From Candidatus Polarisedimenticolaceae bacterium (GTDB taxonomy: Bacteria > Acidobacteriota > Polarisedimenticolia > Polarisedimenticolales > DASRJG01): DNA of 64,000 nucleotides. The position numbers and the translations under genes are program-made. The stretch lies in the NCBI GenBank assembly GCA_036275915.1, contig DASUCV010000010.1:1-64000 (forward strand), read 5' to 3'. Below the pieces are notes generated by a model that was not told where the DNA came from, ran no database searches, and saw only the letters and a list, made by a program, of their open reading frames with translations. Each line of letters starts with the position of its first letter. The first letter of the stretch is position 1. This document shows positions 24,580 through 32,262 of the stretch, piece by piece.

Positions 24580-26172
24580 TTAGTTGAGGACCGCGTACTC
24601 GGGCGCGATCGAGATGAGCTGGAGCGCGGTCATGACCCGCTCCTGCGGATCGGGGAGCTGCTCGAGCGCGTGGACGAGGACGCCGCGCATCGGGTTCGAC
24701 ATCGTCCCGTACATGAGGAGCAGGTCGAGGCGGTTGACGAGCGCGAGCGGATCCGAGGCCAGCCCCATCTCGTCGGTGAGGTCGAGCCGCACCTCGAGCG
24801 CGTCGTTCGGGTCCGAGTTCAGGGCGCCGCGAATCTCGGAGTTCAGCGCGTTCGCGCTCGTGATCGCGGTCACCGCGGTCACGATCTGGAACTCCGGTGC
24901 CACGAGGCCGGCGTCCGCGATGATCCCGGTCGGCTGGTAGTCCGGGAGGAAGAAGTTGAAGACGGTCGGGGACGAGAGCGGCCGCTGGCCGAAGTCGTCC
25001 GGGGCGCCGCCATCCGAGATGGGCCAGGTCCCGGCGAGGTTCTTCGCGTCGAACGCGCGCGCGAAGTGGACGCGCCTGAGGAACGACTCGCGCAGCATCC
25101 CCTTCGTGATGCCGCCGGCGGTCGGCCACGCGCGCGCTTCCGGGTCGAGCAGGATCGCCGTGATGACCGCCTTCATGTCGCCTCGCACGCCGCGGCCGTT
25201 GTTGGCGAACGCGGCCGCGACCCGGGCGACGTACGCCGGGCTCGGATTCGACGTCACGAGGCGCTGGATGAGCCGGCGCGAGAGGAACGGGCCGACGTTC
25301 GGGTGCCGGAAGAGGTTGTCGATCGCGGCGTCGACGTCCTGCATGCCGGTCTGCCCGGCCGGCACGTATTTTCCGCGGAGGAGATACTTCGGGCCCGGCT
25401 CGTGGTGCTCCTCGTACATCCGCATCGGCGCGGTCCAGTTCTCCTGGCCGCGGTAGAAGTCGCGGTCGGCGCCGTCGAACGAGAGGCCGGTGAAGATCTT
25501 CGCCATCTCGGTGATCTGGTCGTTGGTGTAGGTCGGGATCGGCCGCCCCTTGCCGTCGCGCAGGAGCGTGCCGTTCGACCGCAGCTGGAAGAGGCCGATC
25601 GAGAAGAGCTGCATGACCTCGCGCGCGTAGTTCTCGTCGGGGTACCGCCCGCTCGCCGGATCGGACTTGTCGTTCCGCAGGTGGCTCAGGTAGGCGCCCA
25701 TCATCGGATGGAGCGAGATGTCGTGGAGGAGCGTCCTGTAGTTCCCGAACGCGTTCCGGAGCAGCATGTCGTAGTAATTCGCCGCGCCGATCGGCTGAGC
25801 CCCAACGTCGCCCTGGACGTCGGAGATCACGAAGATCTCGGAGAGCGCGAGCGCGACGCGCTGCCGGAGCGGATCGGGCCCCTCCATGACCTGCTGCCAC
25901 CACGCGTAGCGGCGCTCGTCGGAGCCGACGGAGAGCCCTTGGCGGAGGCGGTCGTCCAGGAACGGCTCGTGGTAGCCGATCGGTCGCGCGAACTGGTCCT
26001 GGAGCCACAGCGTCGGCGTCGTGCGCGCGGTTCGCTGGATCTCGGCGTAGTCGGCGCCGAGCGTCGCCTGCGCGAGGAAGCGGGAGGCTTGGGCAGGCGT
26101 CATCGCGGCATGGGCGGATCCCATGAGAACGAGCGCCATGAGGACAACGATGGGACGCCGCATGCGCGGCAT
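24580..26172 (-). CDS. DUF1800 family protein
   Basis: About 530 residues; the start could be 26172 (MPRMRRP) or 26163, and neither has a strong ribosome-binding site. A signal peptide ends at GSAHA. DUF1800 hallmarks run from FLAQATLGADYAEIQ (about 31) through RVALALSEIFVISD and NYYDMLLRNAFGNYRTLLHD to ENYAREVMQLFSIGLFQL, then FLSRRLIQRLVTSNPSP. The function is unknown; the helical protein is exported. It is the first gene of a six-gene set with tiny or negative spacings down to 18544. Confidence 0.9.
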   Translation of the reverse strand: MPRMRRPIVVLMALVLMGSAHAAMTPAQASRFLAQATLGADYAEIQRTARTTPTLWLQDQFARPIGYHEPFLDDRLRQGLSVGSDERRYAWWQQVMEGPDPLRQRVALALSEIFVISDVQGDVGAQPIGAANYYDMLLRNAFGNYRTLLHDISLHPMMGAYLSHLRNDKSDPASGRYPDENYAREVMQLFSIGLFQLRSNGTLLRDGKGRPIPTYTNDQITEMAKIFTGLSFDGADRDFYRGQENWTAPMRMYEEHHEPGPKYLLRGKYVPAGQTGMQDVDAAIDNLFRHPNVGPFLSRRLIQRLVTSNPSPAYVARVAAAFANNGRGVRGDMKAVITAILLDPEARAWPTAGGITKGMLRESFLRRVHFARAFDAKNLAGTWPISDGGAPDDFGQRPLSSPTVFNFFLPDYQPTGIIADAGLVAPEFQIVTAVTAITSANALNSEIRGALNSDPNDALEVRLDLTDEMGLASDPLALVNRLDLLLMYGTMSNPMRGVLVHALEQLPDPQERVMTALQLISIAPEYAVLN

Positions 26173-26262
26173 TTCTGCAAGGGATGTACCGGACTTTCCC
26201 GGCGCGTTCAGTCCGGATTCAGCAAACGCCAACCCGTCGACTACCGAATCGTAAGTGCAAGA

Positions 26263-27600
26263 TCAGTTTCGTGAGACGGGATGATCCTCGTGGAAGGCGC
26301 GGACGCGCTCTTCCAGCGTGCCGAACAGCTCGGGCCCGGTCAACGACACGCAGGCCCGGAGGCCCTCACGGCGGCAGCTCCCGGTCGCGTCGAGCGAGAT
26401 CGCGCTGACGCCGTAGTGGAGCAGCTCGAGGATGAGATCGACGCCGTCGTCGAACCCAGGATAGGAGATCGTGAAATAGAAGCCGTCCCCGAGCGGCTCG
26501 CCGCGGTCGTTGTCGTAGACGAGACGGAACCCGTTCCGGAGGAAGATCGCCTTCATCGCCTTCGCGCGCCGCGCGTACTCCCGGCCCGGCTCGAACAGCT
26601 CGCGGTGGCCGCCGTTCGCGGCGGCGAGGAGCGCCGCGAGACCGTACTGCGGCGTCTCGGGCACCGACGCGATCAACGGGTAGAGGATCCCGTGCATGAA
26701 GGCGTGGCGCACGAGCGAGCTGCCGAGGCGCTCCGGAAGATCGGGAAGCCGCCGCTCGGCGAGGGCCGGGTGGAGGAACGCGATCGCGATCCGCTGCCCG
26801 GCGTAGCTGAACATCTTCGAGCTGCTGACGACCGAGATCCCGTTCCTCGTGTGCTTCAGCACGGTCGCCTGATACGGCGGCTCGCCGGGCGTGAGGACGT
26901 CGCGGCGCAGGTCCATGCCGAAGTAGGCCAGGTCCTCGATCGCGAGCACGTCGTAGCGGTCGCAGAGGGCGCCGAGTCCGCGGAGCTCGTCGTCGTCGAG
27001 AACGACCCAGCTCGGATTGTTCGGGCTCGACCACAGAACGCCGCAGACGTCCCCCTCGCGCATTCGCTCCTCGACCGCCGCGAAGAGCTTCTCTCCGCGA
27101 TGATCGTAGAAATCGATCGAGTGCGTCTTCAGACCGAGGAAGCGCGCCTGCTGACGGTTCACCGGGAAGCCCGGCTGCAACAGGATCAGCGTGCGGCGGC
27201 CTTTGTGCATGCGGTTCGCGAGCGCGAGAGCCGCGAAGGTGCCCAGCATCGCGCCGACGGCCGGAACGCAGCACGTCGGCGGGACGTCGACATCCATGAA
27301 GAGCTTCGCGAAGCGCGAGGCCTCCTGCTTGAGCTCCGGGATGCCGTCGAACGGCGCGTAGACGTTCCCGACGCGGCGGTTCTGGAGCGCATCGATCTCG
27401 GCGCGGATGGCGATCTCGCTCACCGGGAGGCCCGGGATGCCGAACTCCATCCGGATGAACGTGAGCCCGGAGTCGGCCTCGATGGCGTTCACGAGCCGGT
27501 TCATCTCGCGGATCGAGGCGTTTCGCACGTCGAACGGCTGCGCCGCGACGAGACGGGCGACAGACTCGCGGTGGAGTGGCACGGTCGTGCGTGTGCTCAC
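26263..27600 (-). CDS. PLP-dependent aminotransferase, class I/II
   Basis: 445 residues from GTG at 27600, without an obvious ribosome-binding site. The fold-type I pattern is present: YAPFDGIPELKQEASRFAKL (about 81-100), the SSPNNPSWVV substrate motif (191-200), AIEDLAYFGMDL (220-231), and the Schiff-base Lys262 in VVSSSKMFSYAGQRIA. Substrate not predictable from sequence; alanine- or aspartate-type transaminases are nearest in style. It is not clearly part of the upstream DUF operon, because 90 nt separate it from the DUF1800 start. A short GGGGAC palindrome lies just before its start. Confidence 0.88.
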   Translation of the reverse strand: MSTRTTVPLHRESVARLVAAQPFDVRNASIREMNRLVNAIEADSGLTFIRMEFGIPGLPVSEIAIRAEIDALQNRRVGNVYAPFDGIPELKQEASRFAKLFMDVDVPPTCCVPAVGAMLGTFAALALANRMHKGRRTLILLQPGFPVNRQQARFLGLKTHSIDFYDHRGEKLFAAVEERMREGDVCGVLWSSPNNPSWVVLDDDELRGLGALCDRYDVLAIEDLAYFGMDLRRDVLTPGEPPYQATVLKHTRNGISVVSSSKMFSYAGQRIAIAFLHPALAERRLPDLPERLGSSLVRHAFMHGILYPLIASVPETPQYGLAALLAAANGGHRELFEPGREYARRAKAMKAIFLRNGFRLVYDNDRGEPLGDGFYFTISYPGFDDGVDLILELLHYGVSAISLDATGSCRREGLRACVSLTGPELFGTLEERVRAFHEDHPVSRN

Positions 27601-27620
27601 GGGATCTGTCAGAAGAAAAA

Positions 27621-27633
27621 GGGGACTGTCCCC
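27621..27633. repeat. Short GGGGAC palindrome
   Basis: GGGGACTGTCCCC, preceded by AAAAA and followed by ATTAA. The ATTAA includes the TAA stop of the minus-strand membrane protein gene at 27635. It shares the GGGGAC core and the TGTCCCCATTAA ending with the right-hand inverted repeat at 49667. Probably a minimal member of the same repeat family. Confidence 0.7.
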
Positions 27634-27634
27634 A

Positions 27635-28192
27635 TTAACCCTTCGGCCAGAGCCAGCAGAAGATCATCGCGGTGACGATCGCGTAGATGAGGCTGTCGAT
27701 GAGCGCGCGGATCGTGGTGCCCCAGGGCTGGCCCCTCCAGATCGTATCGACGAAATTGCCGTAGCCGTAGGCGACGAACGCGACGGCGCCGGTGATCTGC
27801 AGGATCTGCCGCGGCGCCGCTGCGACGCTCAGCGTGTGCCGCGCGATGTAGGCTGCGGTGAAGCTGGCGAGCAGGCAGAAGCCGACCCAGAGCGCCATGT
27901 GCTTGGCCATGTCGCTGCCGTTCGGGAAGACGGTCACGATCGCCACGGGGCCCTTCTTGAACTTCTCCTGCATCGCGGGCTCTTTCATCTGCTTGTTGTC
28001 GACGCAGTAGGGGGTCATGTACTGACCCGGTGCGAGCGACCCCTTTCCCAGCGCGTCACGGACCGCCTCTTCGTTGGGGAGCTGCTTCACGTCGGCCTTG
28101 TGGTACTTGAGCACCATGTGGACGAGGAAGCTCGCGAAGAACACGGCCACTGTCGACACCACCACCGGCAACCAAAGCGTCCCGAACGGCAT
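27635..28192 (-). CDS. Conserved membrane protein, four helices
   Basis: 185 residues. An N-terminal helix (LWLPVVVSTVAVFFASFLVH, about 6-25) is followed by a soluble loop with a conserved-looking YMTPYCVDNKQMKEPAMQEK segment. Three more helices follow (ALWVGFCLLASFTAAYIARH, ILQITGAVAFVAYGYGNFVD, ALIDSLIYAIVTAMIFCWLW). No characterised family is recognised. It lies 24 nt downstream of the DUF1579 gene on the same strand, and its stop codon lies in the GGGGAC repeat. Confidence 0.8.
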   Translation of the reverse strand: MPFGTLWLPVVVSTVAVFFASFLVHMVLKYHKADVKQLPNEEAVRDALGKGSLAPGQYMTPYCVDNKQMKEPAMQEKFKKGPVAIVTVFPNGSDMAKHMALWVGFCLLASFTAAYIARHTLSVAAAPRQILQITGAVAFVAYGYGNFVDTIWRGQPWGTTIRALIDSLIYAIVTAMIFCWLWPKG

Positions 28193-28216
28193 CGTCGCTC
28201 CTCCTCCCGAAAGGGA

Positions 28217-28831
28217 TCACGCCCTGACGTAGTCCACCCGCATCGTGCGGTAGCGCTTTCCGTTGGGGGCCTTGGTCCACATCTCGTAGGCGTGATGATC
28301 GCGATCCTGGATCGTGATGATGCAGTCGAAGAGGACCGTCTTGCCCGACGGCTCGATCGCCTCGGCGGCGAACGTCAGCTTCTGGTCGCTGGGCTTGCCG
28401 GTGCCGACGCTGTTCATGAGGCCGGTGCCGAAGGTGTCCATCCACGTGCCGACGTAGCGCTTGCTCGGGTTGTCGTACCCGGTGTACCCGATTCCCTCGA
28501 ACGGCATGCCCATCGCCAGCCCGCGATAAACCTGGCGGAGGTAGCGCCCGCCGAGGACGAGCTCGTTCTCGGAGGTGCCGCCGTGCTTCTGCGCCGGCGC
28601 TCCCGGTGCCATGACGAACTCGGTCACGGCGCTCCACTTGCCGACCATCGGCGCCAGGCGCTGATGGCCTTCGGCGGGTGTGGACGCGGCCTGCCACTGC
28701 GCCATCATCTCGGCTTCGCTCATCGGCTTCTTCGCCGCGCGCTTCTTGGCGGCGGGCCTCCTGGGGGCGGACTTCTTCGCGGCTTTCAGGGACTTCTTGA
28801 TCGCCTTCTTCGCGTGCTTTTTCTTGGCCAT
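28217..28831 (-). CDS. DUF1579 domain protein with histone-like Lys/Ala tail
   Basis: 204 residues. The ATG at 28831 follows GGGAGA. Residues 1-36 are almost only Lys, Ala, Arg, Ser and Pro (MAKKKHAKKAIKKSLKAAKK and on), like the tail of bacterial histone H1-like proteins. The rest is a DUF1579 lipocalin-like barrel: LAPMVGKWSAVTEFVM (about 59), ENELVLGGRYLRQVYRG, GYDNPSKRYVGTWMDTFGTG. DUF1579 has no established function. The tail is not typical of the family and may bind DNA or another polyanion. Confidence 0.85.
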   Translation of the reverse strand: MAKKKHAKKAIKKSLKAAKKSAPRRPAAKKRAAKKPMSEAEMMAQWQAASTPAEGHQRLAPMVGKWSAVTEFVMAPGAPAQKHGGTSENELVLGGRYLRQVYRGLAMGMPFEGIGYTGYDNPSKRYVGTWMDTFGTGLMNSVGTGKPSDQKLTFAAEAIEPSGKTVLFDCIITIQDRDHHAYEMWTKAPNGKRYRTMRVDYVRA

Positions 28832-28895
28832 GGCTCGATCTCCCGTGGAATGACGGCGGGAGTATGAGGGCGACGCGAGGAGTTGGGAAGGGGTC

Positions 28896-31367
28896 TCAGG
28901 CGCGGGGACGGAGAGCGCGGGACTCGACCCAGTACGCATAGAGGCGGCGCACGCGGTACGGATCGGCCTTGACCTCCTTCTCGCAGAGGTCGGCGGGGGT
29001 GCCCGCGGCCGCGCGGTCCCACACGGCGGTCGCCAGCTCGCCGTCGTTCTCGTCGGGGTGGCGGATGGCCGGGATTCCCGCGGGCTCGTAGCGCACCCCG
29101 TCGGCGGCAAAGGCGCGCGCCTGCTGGTACTCGTCGTGACGCCGCGCCCCTTCGAGGAGGACCGACATGGCGTCGAGCGCAGTATCGGACGAGACTTCGC
29201 GATCGTCCGCGACCGCGCGAAACGCGAAGCTCCCCGGGAACGGCTTCTCCATGAAGGTGTAGATCGCCTCGGCGCCGGCCAGCGTGCCGTGGTCCGCGCG
29301 GGTGATCTTCCCCTTCGTGAGCACGATCGCTCCCTGGCGCGCCTGCTGCGTGTCGAAGAGGACCAGCTCGCCGGACGAGCCCGAGCCGGCGAGCGTCTGC
29401 ATGAGGTTCGGCAGGCCGAACAGCTCGAGGTCGCCGGTCAGAGCGTCGGGCGTGACGCGCGCCTTCGGCTCGAGCTTGGCCAGGACACTTCGGGCCTGTT
29501 CGCCGAGCGCGTGGTTCTTGAACTTCTCCGCGATCCCCTGGAGCACGGCGCGGACTTCTTGCGCCGGCGTTCCGGCGATCGCGTTCATCATGCACGCCAG
29601 ATCGTGGTGCCCCTTCTTCGGCACGAACCCGAGGACCTTGGCCGGCGCCAGGTCGCGGATCGCTTTCAGGAGCACGGCGAGCTGCTCGGGATCGACCGTG
29701 AGGTCGAGGCGCGAGAGGTGCTCGAAGCGGGTGAGCGCGTCGCCCAAGGCCGGCGCCCGGTTGCACGCGTGGGACGCGATCGCGCGGATCGCGCGCGGCG
29801 AGCCGTGCCGCGCCAGCGCCGCGCAGATGCGGTCCGCCAGCTCCCAGCTGTCCCTCGATCCGCCTCGGGAGATCATCTCCGCCTCGAGCGAGCGCAGGCG
29901 GTCGATGAGGGCCATCTCGGCATCGCTGTGGCGGACCTGGCCGAGCGCCATCACCGCCTCCTTCGCGGAGATCGGAGGCTCGAGCGGGTCGACCATCGCC
30001 GTCAGGAGGGCCAGCTCCTCTTCGAGGCGCTCGTGGGCGGTCCGCGGAATACGCCGCAGGAGGAAGGCCAGGTTGCGACGGTAGAAGCCGTCGGGATCAG
30101 GCATCTCGTGGCGCATGACCGACGCGAGGCGAGAGAGGATCGCGTCGCGGCAGATCGGACCGTGGACTTCGAGGAGCGTCAGGATCAGCTTCCGCTTCTC
30201 GCGCCGGATCTCGCCGTCCAGGTGCGACAGAAGCATGTCCGGGCGGAGCGACGGGAAGAACTCGAGCACCTTGCGCAGCAGCCCGTGCTTCGTGGGCACG
30301 TCCGCGAGCCGGCGCAGCAGATCTTCCGAGATCGCCGTCTCCGCCTGTTGAAACACCTGCGCAACGATCTCGGGATCGGGACGGCGCTCGGTGATGAGGC
30401 GCTTCGCGACCTCGAGAATCGAGACCGCCTGCGCGAGGCGCCCCTCGTTGAGCTGCTCGATGGCGGCGTAGATCATCTCGCCCCACCGCTTCGCTCGCTC
30501 CTGAGCGTCGGGGGCGAGCGCGACGATCCGGTCCATCGCCTTCAGCTGCCGGCCGGCACGCGGATCGACGTCGCCCTTCCCTTCCTCGCCGATCGTGCCC
30601 CAGCCCGGAAGGCTCCAGCCGAGGGCGCGGAAGACCTGACCCATCGGGGTCGCGACCCCTTCCTTCTTGATGCGCTCGAGATGCTGGGCGAGATCTTCGT
30701 TGGTCTTCGACTCGAGCGCGGCCGTCGAGAGGATCTGCGCGAGGAGCGCGGCCTCGGGGCCTTCCTTCGGAGCCTCCTTCGCCTTCGGGTCGTGAAGCTT
30801 CGCCAACCCGTCGAGGAGCATCCCCAGAGCGCGCGCGCCGCGGTCGATCGAGTCGGCGTCGGGTTTCGCTTGCGCCACTTCCTTCGGGCTTTGCTGCTGC
30901 GCCGCCGGTGCTGCGGCACCGCCCTCGGGAGCGGGACCGCCGCCCAGGCCGGCCTCCCGGTGGAGGAACTCCGCGCGGGAGGAGAGCACGGTCGTCGTCT
31001 CGCCAAGGTGGCTCAGGCGCAGCCGCAGCTCGTCGCGCTGCCCGGCAGGGCACACCTGCACGAGGAGACGGCTCACCTCGTGGATGGAGCGCATCATCGT
31101 GGCGCGGCGGACCAGCTCGAGCTCGGAGAGGAGCGACAGCTTCTTGAGGGCGTGGTAGATGAGATCGGCGCTCGTGACCCGCTCGCCGGGCTTGTGGTGC
31201 TGCGCCTGGACCCAGTGGGCGATGATCTTCGCCGTGATCTCCGGCGGGTGCGGCATGAGCTGCTCGAAGTACTCGACCGCCATCATCGGGGCGATCTCGT
31301 CGGAGAGGTAGCGCTGCAGCTCGTCGGCCGCCTGTCGGACACCGGTGTCTTGGTTCGCCCCGGACAT
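28896..31367 (-). CDS. Large helical-repeat protein with C-terminal DUF4388 domain
   Basis: 823 residues from ATG 31367 (MSGANQDTGV, CCGGAG upstream). The N-terminal 600 residues are helical, with HEAT-like pairs (for example SAKEAVMALGQVRHSDAEMA, SWELADRICAALARHGSPRA) and an Ala/Gln/Pro linker near 160-180. From about 635 a DUF4388 domain is seen: GDLELFGLPNLMQTLAGSGS, ELVLFDTQQARQGAIVLTKG, IYTFMEKPFPGSFAFR. DUF4388 is found with regulators and signalling proteins in myxobacteria and related groups. No enzyme motif. Divergent from the sdh operon, 91 nt apart. Confidence 0.82.
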   Translation of the reverse strand: MSGANQDTGVRQAADELQRYLSDEIAPMMAVEYFEQLMPHPPEITAKIIAHWVQAQHHKPGERVTSADLIYHALKKLSLLSELELVRRATMMRSIHEVSRLLVQVCPAGQRDELRLRLSHLGETTTVLSSRAEFLHREAGLGGGPAPEGGAAAPAAQQQSPKEVAQAKPDADSIDRGARALGMLLDGLAKLHDPKAKEAPKEGPEAALLAQILSTAALESKTNEDLAQHLERIKKEGVATPMGQVFRALGWSLPGWGTIGEEGKGDVDPRAGRQLKAMDRIVALAPDAQERAKRWGEMIYAAIEQLNEGRLAQAVSILEVAKRLITERRPDPEIVAQVFQQAETAISEDLLRRLADVPTKHGLLRKVLEFFPSLRPDMLLSHLDGEIRREKRKLILTLLEVHGPICRDAILSRLASVMRHEMPDPDGFYRRNLAFLLRRIPRTAHERLEEELALLTAMVDPLEPPISAKEAVMALGQVRHSDAEMALIDRLRSLEAEMISRGGSRDSWELADRICAALARHGSPRAIRAIASHACNRAPALGDALTRFEHLSRLDLTVDPEQLAVLLKAIRDLAPAKVLGFVPKKGHHDLACMMNAIAGTPAQEVRAVLQGIAEKFKNHALGEQARSVLAKLEPKARVTPDALTGDLELFGLPNLMQTLAGSGSSGELVLFDTQQARQGAIVLTKGKITRADHGTLAGAEAIYTFMEKPFPGSFAFRAVADDREVSSDTALDAMSVLLEGARRHDEYQQARAFAADGVRYEPAGIPAIRHPDENDGELATAVWDRAAAGTPADLCEKEVKADPYRVRRLYAYWVESRALRPRA

Positions 31368-31458
31368 GGTTTTACTCCGGTAGAAATGTTGGTTCCCCAA
31401 CGCCTCGGGGCAAGGCGGGGCGTCCCGGCCAGCCTTTCTCCGGGGTATCCTCCGCGTC

Positions 31459-32262
31459 ATGGCGCAAACGACACCCCTCGTCCAACGTGGATTCGGCGCC
31501 ACTTCGCGCCGCGACCGCTGGTGGATCCAGCCCCTCGTGGTCTTCCTCGGCCTCTCGACGTTCGTGGTCTACTCGACCTGGGCGGCGTTCCAGGGGAAGC
31601 ACTACACTTTCGGCCCCTACCTCTCGCCGTTCTACTCGCCGGAGATCTTCGGCGACTCGCCGCACGCGTGGTTCGGACCGAAGCCGGCCATCTGGCCGGC
31701 GTGGCTCCCGTTCTCGCCGGCGTTCCTCATCCTGTGGGCGCCCGCGGGGTTCCGGCTGACCTGTTACTACTACCGCGGCGCTTACTACAAGGCGTTCTGG
31801 GCCGACCCGCCGTCGTGCGCAGTCTCCGAGCCGCGGAAGAGCTACCGCGGCGAGGCCTCGTTCCCGCTCATCATGATGAACATCCACCGCTTCTTCCTGC
31901 GCCTCGCCGAGCCGATCCTCCTCATCCTCGCGTGGGACGTCTGGAAGGCGCTCTGGTTCCCCGATCCCGCGACCGGCGGCACGCATTTCGGGATCGGGCT
32001 CGGCACCCTCATCCTCGCCACGAACGTGACCCTCCTCGGGATGTACACGCTCGGCTGCCATTCGCTCCGGCATCTCATCGGCGGGCGTAAGGACGAGCTC
32101 TCGAAGTCGGCGGCGCTGCGGGGCACCGCCTACCGCTGCGTCGGCTGCCTGAACAGCCGGCACATGCTCTACGCGTGGTGCAGCCTCGTCTCCGTCGGAT
32201 TCTCCGACCTCTACGTGCGCCTCTGCTCGATGGGCGTTTGGAGCGACTGGAGGATCCTGTGA
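31459..32262 (+). CDS. Succinate dehydrogenase membrane anchor (Sdh1 type)
   Basis: 267 residues with about five membrane helices: PLVVFLGLSTFVVYSTWAAF (25-44), FSPAFLILWAPAGFRLTCYY (85-104), EPILLILAWDVWKALWF (151-167), IGLGTLILATNVTLLGMYTL (179-198) and MLYAWCSLVSVGFSDLYVRL near the end. LWAPAGFRLTCYYYRGAYYK and several His residues suit haem and quinone binding. The type and the gene order (anchor, flavoprotein, iron-sulfur) match the Sdh1 operon of mycobacteria (Rv0249c-Rv0248c-Rv0247c). Stop overlaps the next start (GTGA). Confidence 0.85.
   Translation: MAQTTPLVQRGFGATSRRDRWWIQPLVVFLGLSTFVVYSTWAAFQGKHYTFGPYLSPFYSPEIFGDSPHAWFGPKPAIWPAWLPFSPAFLILWAPAGFRLTCYYYRGAYYKAFWADPPSCAVSEPRKSYRGEASFPLIMMNIHRFFLRLAEPILLILAWDVWKALWFPDPATGGTHFGIGLGTLILATNVTLLGMYTLGCHSLRHLIGGRKDELSKSAALRGTAYRCVGCLNSRHMLYAWCSLVSVGFSDLYVRLCSMGVWSDWRIL

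Noticed and set aside
22987-26274. Very long plus-strand frame of about 1095 codons
   Set aside because: Rich in Arg, Glu, Val and His with no domain; it is antisense to the DUF1501 and DUF1800 genes, a common effect in high-GC DNA.
29058-32090. Plus-strand frame of about 1010 codons
   Set aside because: Antisense to the DUF4388 gene and then out of frame in the sdh anchor gene; no recognisable protein features.
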